DNA of 64,000 bases, from positions 62,001-126,000 of the forward strand of contig CAVYZS010000018.1 of NCBI GenBank assembly GCA_963773085.1, in the 5' to 3' direction. Below are positions 36,328 through 48,364 of the stretch, one piece after another. The DNA comes from JAENVT01 sp963773085 (lineage in GTDB: Bacteria > Actinomycetota > Acidimicrobiia > Acidimicrobiales > Ilumatobacteraceae). A program made the position numbers and the translations under genes. Position 1 is the stretch's first letter. Every line of letters starts with the position of its first letter. The notes under the pieces were generated by a model. It did no database searches and was not told the origin of the DNA. It saw only the letters and a program-made list of their open reading frames with translations.

Positions 36328-38661
36328 TCAGTCTCGAGCCTCCACCGCGTCGGGCATGCATGACGTGTCCTTCAACTGCGTGGGAGGTGCCGGTTGCAGC
36401 GAGTTGAGGTCGAGGGGATCGCTGGGTTGCACCGGGTCCATCACTATCTTGCCGGCGAGCGCGGTGAAGATGCACTTGACGACGGGCGCGGCGGCCTTGG
36501 ACCCGAAGCCGCTCTTTTCGAGATAGGCGACGACGGTGTACGGCTGGGAGTCGTCGAGACTGAACGCACCGAACGCCGATGAGTCGTTCCACGGATAGCT
36601 TCCGGCGCCCTGCGCCGTACCTGTCTTGCCGGCGATCGGCAGGGTGCTCATCGGGTAGGTCTGGAAGAGCTTCTCGCCGGTCGTGGTGTGGTAGAAGTTC
36701 GACGGGTACGTCACCCCTGGCTTGCGCAGCCCGACCGCATTGGTCACCCGGCTGAGGCCGCCGATGATCGGCTGGTAGACGTCTGGTGGCATCTCCAACT
36801 GATCCTTGTAGGCGTGACCGTCGAACGACTTGTAGACGACAGCCTTGGAGAGATCGGCGATGCCCGGGCCGAGGTCTGGAACCAGCGGGTCGAGGATGTT
36901 CTTGACGACGGTTGGCTGACGCAAGAACCCACCGTTGGCGATCGTCGAGTAGGCGTTGGTCAGTTGCAGTGGCGTTGCCGCCATCAAACCCTGTCCGATC
37001 GCAACCTGAACGTTGTCGCCGACCAACAATCGAGGCTCCTCGTTCTTGCCGAGGACCTTGTTGTCGACCAGTTCCTTCTTGATCGCGTCGTCCGGGATGC
37101 GACCAGGCCACTCGAACGGCAATTGGACGCCACTCTCGGCACCGAACCCGAAGCGTTGCAAGTCATCCTTCAACGTCGACTTGCCCTTCAACGCCGGATC
37201 GACCGCCGCGTTGTGCTCGTCGATCTCCCAGAACTTCTCGCCGAGGCGATAGAAGAACGCGTCGCTGCTGACCGCCAGTGCGTCGGCCACGGTCACAGGC
37301 CCGTACGACGACGAGCGCTGGGTGCGCACATTGGTCGCGTTCTTGAACTCGCAGCGAACGCCGGAGGCGCAGACGTCTTTCGGAATCGATTCGAGGATGT
37401 AGCTCCCCTTGTCGACGTACACCTCGTTCGGACCGATCACGCCGCTGTGCATCGCCGACCAGGCGACGAATGGTTTGATCGTCGAGCCGAGGTTGTAACG
37501 ACCTTGCACGGCGCGGTTGACCAGCACCGACTTGTCGGGGTCCGCCTTGCCTGTGTTCGGATCGATCTTCTCGCCGAAGAGCTGGTCGAACTTGTCGCCT
37601 CCGATCGCACCCATCCAACGGTTGTCGAAACGTGGATAGCTGGCCATCGCCAGGATCTGCCCGTTGGAGTTGTCCTCGACGACGACCGAACCGGCCGGAG
37701 CTTTGAACTGGATCCATTCCTGCGTGCCGAACTCCTTCGAACTGGAGTACACGCGCTCGACTCCGGCGGGCTTCTTCGGATCGATCGGGTTGTGGGCGGC
37801 GATGTCCTGACCGAGGATGTCGGTGGGCAACTGCCTGCGTTGCTTGAGCTTGGTCTCCAGTGCCTGCTCGGCGTATTGCTGGACGTCGAGGTCGATGGTC
37901 AGCTGGATGTCTCGCCCGGCGATCGGGTCGACGTGTTGGTCGACCAACTCGTGGACGATGCCGCCCGCCGCGTCGACCTCGAACACCTCTTTGCCCCACG
38001 AGCCGTGCAGCATGTCTTCCATCGACAGCTCAACACCGAATGCGCCCACTAGTTCGTTGGTGTTGTAGTTCTTGTCCTCGTACTCCTTCTTCGTCTCTTT
38101 GGTGATCGGGCCGAGGTAGCCGACGACGTGACTGGCGAGTGGTGCATACGGGTAGACCCGCTTCCACTGCTCGACGATCTGAATGCCCGGAAAATCCTCG
38201 CTGCGCTCCTTCAAGTACGTCACGGTGTCTTCGTCGACGTCCTCCTTGAGCGGCAACGGAAGCAACGTGCTGTAGCGCTGACCCTTCGTGCACTTCGGGA
38301 TCGTCGGCTCGCCAAAACATGGTTCGTACCGGCGCTGCAAATCGATGACGGGGATCTTCAACGGGCCGGAGAGTCGTTCGAACAAGGTCTGGCGATTCTT
38401 CGGCCTCTTGATCACACTCCAGTCGATGGCGACCGTGAGGATGCGCTGATTGTCGGCCATGATGCGGCCCTTGGCATCGAAGATCCGGCCCCGTTCGGGC
38501 GGGATCAACACTTCGCGGAGCTTGGCGGCTGTGACTCGTGCTTGGAACGACGCCGCCTCGACTCCCTGCAGGAACCAGAGGCGCGTTCCGAGCGCGCCGA
38601 TCAGCAGCATCGACACCAACGCCAAGACGCCCAGGCGCGTCGTACGTTTATCGATCGCCAT
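36328..38661 (-). CDS. mrdA: Penicillin-binding protein 2 (elongation transpeptidase)
   Basis: 777 residues. An N-terminal membrane helix (LGVLALVSMLLIGALG) is followed by the pedestal domain (LIPPERGRIFDAKGRIMADN). The transpeptidase domain has the catalytic serine in NLGSTIKPF, SxD in AVSSDAFFYRLGEK and KTGT in PIAGKTGTAQGAG. It is longer than E. coli PBP2 (633), with extra segments around residues 95-140 and 280-330 that are polar. Acts with RodA, MreC and MreD in lateral wall synthesis. Confidence 0.94.
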   Translation of the reverse strand: MAIDKRTTRLGVLALVSMLLIGALGTRLWFLQGVEAASFQARVTAAKLREVLIPPERGRIFDAKGRIMADNQRILTVAIDWSVIKRPKNRQTLFERLSGPLKIPVIDLQRRYEPCFGEPTIPKCTKGQRYSTLLPLPLKEDVDEDTVTYLKERSEDFPGIQIVEQWKRVYPYAPLASHVVGYLGPITKETKKEYEDKNYNTNELVGAFGVELSMEDMLHGSWGKEVFEVDAAGGIVHELVDQHVDPIAGRDIQLTIDLDVQQYAEQALETKLKQRRQLPTDILGQDIAAHNPIDPKKPAGVERVYSSSKEFGTQEWIQFKAPAGSVVVEDNSNGQILAMASYPRFDNRWMGAIGGDKFDQLFGEKIDPNTGKADPDKSVLVNRAVQGRYNLGSTIKPFVAWSAMHSGVIGPNEVYVDKGSYILESIPKDVCASGVRCEFKNATNVRTQRSSSYGPVTVADALAVSSDAFFYRLGEKFWEIDEHNAAVDPALKGKSTLKDDLQRFGFGAESGVQLPFEWPGRIPDDAIKKELVDNKVLGKNEEPRLLVGDNVQVAIGQGLMAATPLQLTNAYSTIANGGFLRQPTVVKNILDPLVPDLGPGIADLSKAVVYKSFDGHAYKDQLEMPPDVYQPIIGGLSRVTNAVGLRKPGVTYPSNFYHTTTGEKLFQTYPMSTLPIAGKTGTAQGAGSYPWNDSSAFGAFSLDDSQPYTVVAYLEKSGFGSKAAAPVVKCIFTALAGKIVMDPVQPSDPLDLNSLQPAPPTQLKDTSCMPDAVEARD

Positions 38662-38736
38662 GGCACCATTCTGGTCTGCGAGACGGGCAGAGAGAGCGCG
38701 ACCCGCTGGTTCGTTGGCCTGTGGGCCGATGCCAGC

Positions 38737-39261
38737 TCATTCCGGGATCGCCCTCCACGTTCGCCGCTTTGCGCCGACGCACCACCGGCCGAGAGGCACG
38801 AACAGCGGGCTGAGCAGCATTGATGACACTGTGACGACGGGGATCACGACGAACAGGCGGTTCGTCAACCAGCCTTCTTGACCGGTCAGGAACTTCACCA
38901 CCGGAATGGCGAACTCGCCGACGGCGGCGCCGATCCCGACGAAGATGGCAGCGAGCCACCAGGTCGGGTCGGGCGTGATGCTGAGCACGTAACCCGATGT
39001 GAGTCCGGCCAGGCCGTAGGCCAAGGCGGTGAGTCCAAGAGGGGTGCCGACGCCGAGGTCGTACATCATCCCCAGCGCGAATCCCCCAAAGGCGCCACGC
39101 TCGGAGCCGGCGCCGGCGCCGGCCCCGGCAGCCAATGCCAGGACCACCTGGATCGCGACGCCGTCGACGCGATAGGTCGCGCAGATTGTCCGTTGAATGG
39201 CCAAGACGACCAGTGCAACGGGGATCAGTCTGGTGAAGAGGGCAAACGGCAGCGATCGCAC
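38737..39261 (-). CDS. mreD: Rod-shape protein MreD
   Basis: 174 residues with about five membrane helices. Recognised from position between mreC and PBP2 and from the GGFALGMMYDLGVGTPLGL segment. The start is GTG, 3 nt after the mreC stop. A Gly/Ala-rich run (LALAAGAGAGAGSERG) sits in the second helix region. Confidence 0.85.
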   Translation of the reverse strand: MRSLPFALFTRLIPVALVVLAIQRTICATYRVDGVAIQVVLALAAGAGAGAGSERGAFGGFALGMMYDLGVGTPLGLTALAYGLAGLTSGYVLSITPDPTWWLAAIFVGIGAAVGEFAIPVVKFLTGQEGWLTNRLFVVIPVVTVSSMLLSPLFVPLGRWCVGAKRRTWRAIPE

Positions 39262-39264
39262 GAC

Positions 39265-40332
39265 TCAAATCGCGGCCTGGTTGGGAACGAACAGCACCAC
39301 GCTGACGAAGTTGAGCTGCGTCAGGCTGGCGTTCGGTTCCACCTCGACGATCGGTGAGCGACTGCCGAGTCGCCGGGTCACGGCGATGATCTTGCCGATC
39401 GGAATGCTCTGCGGGGCGAGGCTCTTGGTGCCGCCCGCGGTTTCAACGGTGTCACCGACCTTCACGTTGGTCAGTGCTGTGTCGTCGATCAAGCTGAACA
39501 ACAACGGGCGGTCGGCCCCCTGCCCGTCGATGTCACCGGTCTCGCGACGCACCGTTATCTCCGGCAGCGTCGTCGTCGTCGAACTCGTCGAGGTCGTCGT
39601 CTGTCCCGGCGTCACACCCAGGGGCGGTGTCGTGGTGGTCGTCGACGACTGCGGCGTCGTTGTGGTCGTGGTGGTCGTCGTACTGGTGGATGTCGTCGAA
39701 TCGAGTGGACGACCACTGATCGCTGTGTTCGGCGGGGCAGACGTTGTCGTCGATCCGCCCGAGTCCTCGTCCACTCGGCTGAGCACCTGGGCCTGCACGG
39801 AGAACTGTGGATCGGTGATCAACATCACGACGCTGCGATCCGGATAGACCTTGGTCACCTTGCCGATCAAACCGGCGCCGTCGGTGACGGGCATACCTAC
39901 AGCGATGCCGTCTCGGGTGCCCACGGTGATCTCGACGGTGTTCTGGAAGTTGCTCGGTGCTTCACCGACGACCTGGGCGATCACACTCTTGTAGCTGTGC
40001 ACCGACGTCAACCGATACAGCTTCAGCAGTTCGTAGAACTTGGTGATCGCCGTCTGGGCTTCGATCTCGGCGCCCTTCTGGTGCTCGACCTGATCGTGCA
40101 GTGCTTCGTTCTCCGCCCTCAGGTCGTCGTAGTTGGTGATGCCGTACCAAGCGTTGGCAACCGGCTTCGACACTGCTTCCGCGGCGATGTCGAACGGTCG
40201 CATGATCACGGCAAAAGCCTGCCGGGCCTTGTCGATGACCGGATTGTTGCTGCGGCGATCGAGGGTGATCAGCAGCAGCGAGGTCAAAACGAGCAGCACA
40301 ACGACGCGGCGACGGCTCAACGAAGAAAGCAT
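39265..40332 (-). CDS. mreC: Rod-shape protein MreC with Thr-rich insertion
   Basis: 355 residues; typical MreC is near 280. One N-terminal membrane helix, a coiled coil at about 65-110 (YDDLRAENEALHDQVEHQ), then the beta domain starting ITVGTRDGIAVGMPV and LIGKVTKV. Residues about 190-258 are a low-complexity Ser/Thr/Pro insertion with a run of nine threonines, splitting the beta domain before the conserved LTNVKVGDTVETAGG. MreC bridges MreB to PBP2 outside the membrane, so the insertion faces the wall compartment. Confidence 0.92.
   Translation of the reverse strand: MLSSLSRRRVVVLLVLTSLLLITLDRRSNNPVIDKARQAFAVIMRPFDIAAEAVSKPVANAWYGITNYDDLRAENEALHDQVEHQKGAEIEAQTAITKFYELLKLYRLTSVHSYKSVIAQVVGEAPSNFQNTVEITVGTRDGIAVGMPVTDGAGLIGKVTKVYPDRSVVMLITDPQFSVQAQVLSRVDEDSGGSTTTSAPPNTAISGRPLDSTTSTSTTTTTTTTTPQSSTTTTTPPLGVTPGQTTTSTSSTTTTLPEITVRRETGDIDGQGADRPLLFSLIDDTALTNVKVGDTVETAGGTKSLAPQSIPIGKIIAVTRRLGSRSPIVEVEPNASLTQLNFVSVVLFVPNQAAI
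39559..39765 (-). repeat. Thr/Ser-rich low-complexity coding tract inside mreC
   Basis: Degenerate GTC/GTG/GTT triplets on the plus strand, encoding Thr/Ser-rich sequence on the minus strand. It is in frame and has no stops, so it is part of mreC. Confidence 0.8.
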
Positions 40333-40348
40333 GGATGGCCTGTGAGGT

Positions 40349-41386
40349 CTAGTCGTCGCCGCCGAGCGACATCAACCCGCGCATCGCGTCGATGTTCTCG
40401 AGTGCCCGCCCTGAGCCGATCACGACGCTGTATAGCGGATCGTGGGCGATCTTGATCGGCATTCCGGTCTCATGGTTGAGACGTCGGTTGATACCGGCCA
40501 GCAGCGCCCCGCCACCGGTGACCATGATGCCCTGCTCCATGATGTCGGCGGCCAGCTCGGGCGGTGTCTTGTCGAGTGTGGTCTTGACCGCGTCGACGAT
40601 GGCGGACAGCGGTTCGGCGAGCGCCTCGCGGACCTGCTCGGTGGTCAGTGGCACGGTGCGCGGAAGGCCGCTGATCAGATCGCGACCCCGGATGTCGGCC
40701 GTCAACTCCTCGTCGAGCGGCCACGCCGACCCCATGTGGATCTTGATCTCCTCGGCGGTGCGGTCGCCGATGGCGAGCGAGAACTCCTTCTTGACGTACT
40801 GCATGATCGCGTCGTCGAGCTCGTCGCCGGCCACGCGCACCGATTGGGCGGTAACGATGCCACCGAGGGAGATGACGGCTACTTCCGTGGTACCGCCACC
40901 GATGTCGACGATCATGTTGCCGCTCGGTTCGTGAACCGGCATGTCGGCTCCGATCGCGGCCGCCATCGGTTCTTCGATGATGTGCACCGGCTTGCGCGCC
41001 CCGGCATACTCGGCCGCGTCTTGCACGGCGCGCTGCTCGACACCAGTGATGCCGGACGGCACGCAGATCACCATACGTGGCTTGCTCCAACGGCTGGCGT
41101 GGACCTTCTGGATAAAGAAGCGCAGCATTTTCTCGCAGACCTCGAAGTCGGCAATGACGCCGTCTTTGAGGGGACGGATGGTCTTGATCCGGCCGGGCGT
41201 GCGACCCATCATCCGCTTCGCCTCGAGCCCGACCGCAACGGGGCGGCCGTCGCTGATGTCGATCGCCACGACAGAGGGTTCGTTCAACACGATGCCTTGA
41301 CCACGTGAGTAGATCAAGGTGTTGGCCGTGCCCAGGTCGATGGCGAGATCACGACCAATCGCGAGTGGGTTATTCCTGGCCATCAC
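40349..41386 (-). CDS. mreB: Rod-shape determining actin homolog MreB
   Basis: 345 residues. Actin-fold phosphate loops: AIDLGTANTLIYSRGQG and IVDIGGGTTEVAVISLGG; also PSVVAID, IEEPMAAAIGADMP and GGGALLAGINRRL. An extended Shine-Dalgarno GGAGG lies 5 nt before ATG, unlike most first genes in this window. The upstream TACACT box predicts a leader of roughly 60 nt. Heads the mreBCD-PBP2-rodA operon. Confidence 0.96.
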   Translation of the reverse strand: MMARNNPLAIGRDLAIDLGTANTLIYSRGQGIVLNEPSVVAIDISDGRPVAVGLEAKRMMGRTPGRIKTIRPLKDGVIADFEVCEKMLRFFIQKVHASRWSKPRMVICVPSGITGVEQRAVQDAAEYAGARKPVHIIEEPMAAAIGADMPVHEPSGNMIVDIGGGTTEVAVISLGGIVTAQSVRVAGDELDDAIMQYVKKEFSLAIGDRTAEEIKIHMGSAWPLDEELTADIRGRDLISGLPRTVPLTTEQVREALAEPLSAIVDAVKTTLDKTPPELAADIMEQGIMVTGGGALLAGINRRLNHETGMPIKIAHDPLYSVVIGSGRALENIDAMRGLMSLGGDD

Positions 41387-41452
41387 TACCTCCGCACCGC
41401 CGAAGCCGACGGTGCACGACTTGCTTGCGCCACGATCGGCGCAGGTTCGTCC

Positions 41453-41458
41453 AGTGTA
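41453..41458 (-). promoter_or_regulatory. -10 box TACACT for the mre operon
   Basis: Minus-strand TACACT about 66 nt upstream of the mreB ATG. Combined with a strong Shine-Dalgarno it predicts a leadered mRNA. Confidence 0.4.
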
Positions 41459-41474
41459 GCGGAGCGTCCGTTTG

Positions 41475-41885
41475 TTACAGATTCGGGAAGAAAATGCCGA
41501 TCTCGCGCTGCGCGGACTCCGGCGAATCGCTGCCGTGGACCAGGTTCTCCGTGAACAGGACGCCCAGGTCGCCGCGTACCGTCCCGGGCGCAGCCTGGCG
41601 CGGGTTCGTCACGCCCATCATCGTGCGCACGACCTCCCAGGTGTCTTCCGGACCCTCGAGTACCAGGGCAACCACCGGGCCGCGGCTCATGAACGCCACC
41701 AGCTCGGGGTAGAAACCCTTGCCGACATGCTCTTCGTAGTGCCGGGCCAAGGTGTCGGCGTCGAGCGTGCGCAGATCGAGGGCGACGATGGTCAGGCCCT
41801 TGGCTTCGAAGCGGCGCAACACCTCTCCGACGAGTCGACGTTCGACGGTGTCGGGCTTGAGCAGGACGAGGGTGCGATCAGACAT
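41475..41885 (-). CDS. ndk: Nucleoside diphosphate kinase
   Basis: 136 residues, normal length. Start MSDRTLVLLKPDTVERRLVG; catalytic histidine in NLVHGSDSPESAQREIGIFF. Transfers gamma-phosphate between NTPs and NDPs. The ORF is open upstream, but the MSDRTLVL start is the conserved one. 22 bp after folC on the same strand. Confidence 0.95.
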   Translation of the reverse strand: MSDRTLVLLKPDTVERRLVGEVLRRFEAKGLTIVALDLRTLDADTLARHYEEHVGKGFYPELVAFMSRGPVVALVLEGPEDTWEVVRTMMGVTNPRQAAPGTVRGDLGVLFTENLVHGSDSPESAQREIGIFFPNL

Positions 41886-41907
41886 GGCCGATGAGGCTAC
41901 CGGCGAG

Positions 41908-43200
41908 TCAGATGATCTTGCGGAGGTGAGGACGGGCTGCGCCGACCACGTAGAGCGAGCCGGTGACGAGCACGGCATCGTCGTGCTGCGCCGAGCGGAT
42001 CGCTCGATCGCAGGCCTGCTCGACGGTGTCGCATTCGACGACCACGTCGCAGCCGAGGGCCCGGGCCGCGGCGGTGATCTCCGCCGATGGCACCCCGCGC
42101 GGTGTCGGCGCGGTGCAGGTGAACACCTCGTCGAACTCGTCGGCGCGTAACGCCGACAACATCTCCTTGGCATCACGGCCGCGTAGACAACCGGTGACCA
42201 GGAGCTTTCGACCGGCAGGATTGAAATCGTCGAAGAAGACCTGCGCGCACGAGTCGGCGCCAGGAGGATTGTGGGCACCGTCCACGATCACCAACGGCTG
42301 GTGACCCAACACCTCGAAGCGACCGGGCATACGCACCTCGGAGAAGCCCTCGCGGACGATGTCGTCGGCGATGGGCGCGGCAAAGAATGCCTCGACGGCG
42401 GTGAGTGCGACGATGGCGTTTTCACCCTGGTGGCGGCCGTGCAGCGGCACGAAGACGTCGCTGTAGATGGTCGTCGGAGTTCGCAGATCCACCATCCGGC
42501 CACCGAGTGCCAGTTGATTTTCGAGCACATCGAAGTGGTCGCCTCGCAACAACACGCTGGCGCCACCCGCATCGGTGAAGTAGGTGACGAGCTCCGGGTC
42601 GGTCTCACCGACGACGACCACGCTCCCCGGCTTGATGATCCCGGCCTTCTCGGCGGCGATGTGGCCCTTGGTCGGACCGGCGAATTCGTTGTGATCCATC
42701 CCGATGTTGGTGATCACGGCGACCTGCGCCTCGCACACATTGGTGGCATCCCACCGGCCGAGCACGCCGACTTCGATGACAGCGACGTCGACGGCCAGGT
42801 CGGCAAACCATCGAAAGGCCGCGGCGGTCGTCGTCTCGAAGTACGACGGGCGCACACCGGTGAGCATCTCGAGGTCGGCGACCGCGGCGATCTGTTCGGC
42901 GAACTCGTCGTCGCTGATCGTCTCACCGTCGCGGCTCATCCGTTCGTTGGGACGTTCGAGGTGTGGGCTGGTGTACGTGCCGACGCTCAGACCGTGGGAA
43001 ATCAACAAGCGAGTGATCATCTGCGACGTCGAACCCTTGCCGTTGGTACCCGTGACATGGATGACCGGGTAGGTCAGTTGCGGATCGCCCATGGCGCTGA
43101 CGATGGTCTGCATGCGCGCCGTGGTGGGCGATTCGATCCGTCCGGTCTTCTCGTAGTTGGCGTGGGCGTCGAGGTACGCCAGTGCGTCGGAGTAGGTCAT
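41908..43200 (-). CDS. folC: Folylpolyglutamate synthase / dihydrofolate synthase
   Basis: 430 residues. ATP loop HVTGTNGKGSTSQMITR, omega-loop GLSVGTYTSPHLERPNERM, ITNIGMDHNEF, and in the C-terminal domain LVIVDGAHNPPGA. Adds glutamate to folates, linking it functionally to the folate-dependent PurN step. Located between clpX and ndk as in other actinobacteria, but valS, which often precedes folC there, is absent. Confidence 0.93.
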   Translation of the reverse strand: MTYSDALAYLDAHANYEKTGRIESPTTARMQTIVSAMGDPQLTYPVIHVTGTNGKGSTSQMITRLLISHGLSVGTYTSPHLERPNERMSRDGETISDDEFAEQIAAVADLEMLTGVRPSYFETTTAAAFRWFADLAVDVAVIEVGVLGRWDATNVCEAQVAVITNIGMDHNEFAGPTKGHIAAEKAGIIKPGSVVVVGETDPELVTYFTDAGGASVLLRGDHFDVLENQLALGGRMVDLRTPTTIYSDVFVPLHGRHQGENAIVALTAVEAFFAAPIADDIVREGFSEVRMPGRFEVLGHQPLVIVDGAHNPPGADSCAQVFFDDFNPAGRKLLVTGCLRGRDAKEMLSALRADEFDEVFTCTAPTPRGVPSAEITAAARALGCDVVVECDTVEQACDRAIRSAQHDDAVLVTGSLYVVGAARPHLRKII

Positions 43201-43251
43201 CGTCTGGGCAGCACGTGGTTGAGCAGCACAGTGCTGCGCCTCGAGGTCGAG

Positions 43252-44532
<1,281 letters not shown>

Positions 44533-44571
44533 GGTTGGTCTCCTTGCTTGCCCTAGGTCGGTTCGTGCAGA

Positions 44572-45193
44572 TCAGCGAATCGGGCCGGTGCGGTCGACGG
44601 CATCTCGAGACGAAATCACATCATCGATGATGCCATACGCGAGAGCCTCATGCGCTTCCATCACGAAATCGCGGTCCGTATCGAGGTGAACCCGTTCGAT
44701 CGTTTGTCCGGTGTGCTTCGCCAGGATCTCCTCGAGAAGATCGCGCATTCGCAGAATTTCCTTGGCTGCCAGCTCGAGATCGGTCACCTGGCCGTAGCCA
44801 ACCTGACCGTAGGGCTGGTGCAAGAGGATGCGGCTGTGGGGCAGGGCCAGTCGCTTGCCTTTCGCTCCGGCAGCCAACAGCACGGCCGCAGCGGACGCCG
44901 CCTGGCCGAGGCAGATCGTGGCGATGTCGTTCTTGATGAACTGCATCGTGTCGTAGATCGCGAACAGGGCGGTGATGTCGCCACCAGGGCTGTTGATGTA
45001 GAGGTTGATGTCCTTGTCGGGATTCTCGCTCTCGAGGTGGATGAACTGGGCACAGATCAGACTGGCGATGCTGTCGTCGATCGGCGTCTGCAAGAAGATG
45101 ATGTTCTCCTTGAGTAGCCGCGAATAGAGATCCATCCCACGCTCGCCACGGCTGGTCTGCTCGATGACGTTGGGAACCAGATAGTTCTTGGAC

Positions 45194-45201
<8 letters not shown>
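44572..45201 (-). CDS. clpP: ClpP protease subunit
   Basis: 209 residues. Catalytic triad: serine in LGQAASAAAVLL, histidine in PHSRILLHQP, aspartate in HLDTDRDFVM. Substrate-binding INSPGGDITALFAIYDT is present. Actinobacteria usually have two clpP genes; only one is here. The start overlaps the tig stop by 8 bp. Confidence 0.95.
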
Positions 45202-46628
<1,427 letters not shown>

Positions 46629-46637
46629 AGATCGTCG

Positions 46638-46643
46638 ATGCTA
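46638..46643 (-). promoter_or_regulatory. -10 box TAGCAT for tig-clpP-clpX
   Basis: Minus-strand TAGCAT 9 nt upstream of GTG 46628, leaderless layout. Confidence 0.5.
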
Positions 46644-46676
46644 CCGGCCGACCCTCTCATCGGGCAGACTGTCACC

Positions 46677-46947
46677 ATGACCTACTGGAAGCCGCACGCG
46701 CTTGCCAAACCGCATACGGACCAACTCGATTTGAGGATGGGCGACCAGGTTGAAGCCACCGTCGAGCTCGACTCGGGCGTTCCGGTGGGCACCCAGGGCA
46801 AGGTCATCTTGGCCAACGGCTTCAACTGGCAGCGTTACCGGGTCGCTGTTCGTCAATGGGATCGAGGTCGGCGATCTCGATCAGCGCAACATCGTCCCGA
46901 TCGGGAAAGCCGCCAAGCGGTTGGCCAAAGCAGCCAAGCGCGCCTGA
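46677..46947 (+). CDS. Small SH3-like hypothetical protein, frame broken once
   Basis: About 89 residues after joining two frames near 46852. Starts MTYWKPHALAKPHTDQLDLR; the middle (MGDQVEATVELDSG, GTQGKVILANG) has the strand-turn pattern of a small SH3-like barrel, and the end is basic (GKAAKRLAKAAKRA). No family recognised. The first ATG is used. Directly upstream of the cysteine-desulfurase-like gene. Confidence 0.55.
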
Positions 46948-46952
46948 GCCCC

Positions 46953-48119
46953 GTGGTCGGCTCATTGCGCCACCGGTTCCCCGGAATCCGGCCCGACTGG
47001 TCGCGCTTCGACGGGCCGGCCGGGACGCAGATGGTCGACTCGGCGATCACCGCCATGAGCGAGTGGATGGCCAGCGGAAACACGGCCGCCAACGGTGGAC
47101 CGTTTGCCGCCGCCGAGGAGTGCCAGCGCTTGATGGATCGCACACGGGCTGATCGTCGGTCAACTCCTGGGAGCGGATCCGAACGGGATCAGCTTCGGTC
47201 CCAACATGACGTCGCTGACCTTCGCTGTGTCACGGGCGATCGGCGCGACCCTCCGACCGGGCGATCGGATCGTCGGAACCCGACTCGATCACGATGCCAA
47301 CATCACCCCGTGGCGACGGGCGGCCGAGGCCGCTGGTGCCGTTCACGTGCTGGCGCCCTTCGACCCGGCGACGGGTCAGCTGCCACCCGAAGCGGTGATC
47401 GACCTCATCGACGAACGCACGAGATGGGTCACCGTTCCGGGTGCATCCAACCTCCTCGGCTCAACCCCGGATCTGGCGCCGATCATCGAGGCGGCGCACG
47501 CTGTCGGCGCCAACGTCTACGTCGACGCCGTGCACCTCGCCCCGCACCGCACGATCAACATCGCCGAAATGGGATGTGACGCCCTGGTGACCTCGCCGTA
47601 CAAGTGGTACGGCCCGCACAGCGGCGTCCTGTGGATGCGGCCGGAGCTGCTTGGAAGGCCTACCGATCTTCAAGGTCCGCCCGGCGACCGACCACGGGCC
47701 CGGTCGTATCGAGACCGGGATGCCGAACTTCGAGGCGATTGCGGGCATCGACGCGGCCGCCCGATTTCCTGCTCGAGGAGGGCATGGATCGCATCGGCGT
47801 CGCCGAGGCCGCGGTGTTCTCCCACCTGCTCGACGGATTGCATTCGATCAAGCGTGTGACTGTCTGGGGTTCACAGACCCTCGACGGTCGCGTGCCGACG
47901 GCGGCGTTCACGATCGAGGGGGTTCACCCCGCGGTTGCAGCACAGACCCTGGGCGACAAGGGCGTCGCGGTGTGGGATGGCCACAACTACGCCGTGGAGG
48001 TCGTCGACCAACTGGGGTTGGCCGACGCTGGCGGAGTGATCCGCGCCGGCGTCGTTCGCTACATCGAGCGACCCGACGTCGACCGCCTCCTGACGGTCGT
48101 GGACGAACTTGCCGGCTGA
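46953..48119 (+). CDS. Cysteine-desulfurase-like class V aminotransferase, frame broken three times
   Basis: About 388 residues after joining frames near 47145, 47651 and 47762 (all +1). The opening FPGIRPDWSRFDGPAGTQMV is typical of the VC1184-type cysteine-desulfurase-like family. The PLP lysine lies in ALVTSPYKWYGPHSG, the cofactor aspartate in VYVDAVHLAPH. The C-terminal domain is intact to the stop. The family fold is that of SufS/NifS, but the sulfur-transfer role is unproven for this branch. Start GTG 46953, 5 nt after the previous stop. Immediately upstream of tRNA-Pro. Confidence 0.82.
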
Positions 48120-48164
48120 GGCCGCCACCAGCGCAATCCTCGGGGACCTGCATGACGGCGCCGG

Positions 48165-48170
48165 TAACAT
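48165..48170 (+). promoter_or_regulatory. -10 box TAACAT for tRNA-Pro
   Basis: TAACAT lies 9 nt upstream of the mature tRNA 5' end, suitable spacing for a short 5' leader. Confidence 0.4.
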
Positions 48171-48179
48171 GCTGGCGAC

Positions 48180-48252
48180 CGGGATGTGGCGCAGTTGGTA
48201 GCGCACCTGCTTTGGGAGCAGGGGGTCGGGAGTTCGAGTCTCCCCATCCCGA
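48180..48252 (+). tRNA. tRNA-Pro (anticodon TGG)
   Basis: Cloverleaf: acceptor CGGGATG/CATCCCG with discriminator A; anticodon stem CCTGC/GCAGG with loop TTTGGGA (anticodon TGG, G37); T arm GGGAG-TTCGAGT-CTCCC. CCA is not encoded. Its 3' half, from the first base of the anticodon loop, is duplicated at 59479, marking it as an integration site; the gene remains intact. Confidence 0.95.
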
Positions 48253-48253
48253 C
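48211..48253 (+). repeat. attL: 43-bp core shared with 59479-59521
   Basis: Runs from the first base of the anticodon loop to one base past the discriminator. The inverted TGATACGA motif follows 16 nt after the core at both copies. Confidence 0.9.
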
Positions 48254-48268
48254 GTAGCTGACCTGGTG

Positions 48269-48331
48269 TGATACGATGTCAGGAGTCGCTCCCGAAGGCC
48301 ATGTATCAGCCAATTATCACTGATGTATCAG
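48269..48331 (+). promoter_or_regulatory. Probable integrase arm-type sites, left end
   Basis: An inverted copy TGATACGA at 48269-48276 and direct copies ATGTATCAG at 48301-48309 and 48323-48331. The two direct copies are 22 bp apart, about two helical turns. They lie between the core and the integrase start, so they may also regulate the integrase. Confidence 0.5.
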
Positions 48332-48364
48332 ATCTTCGGCCGTCGACGACGCTGGAGGTGATCC

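Noticed and set aside
36688..38052. Long open frame (454 codons) on the plus strand
   Set aside because: Antisense shadow of the PBP2 gene in GC-rich DNA; no family motifs.
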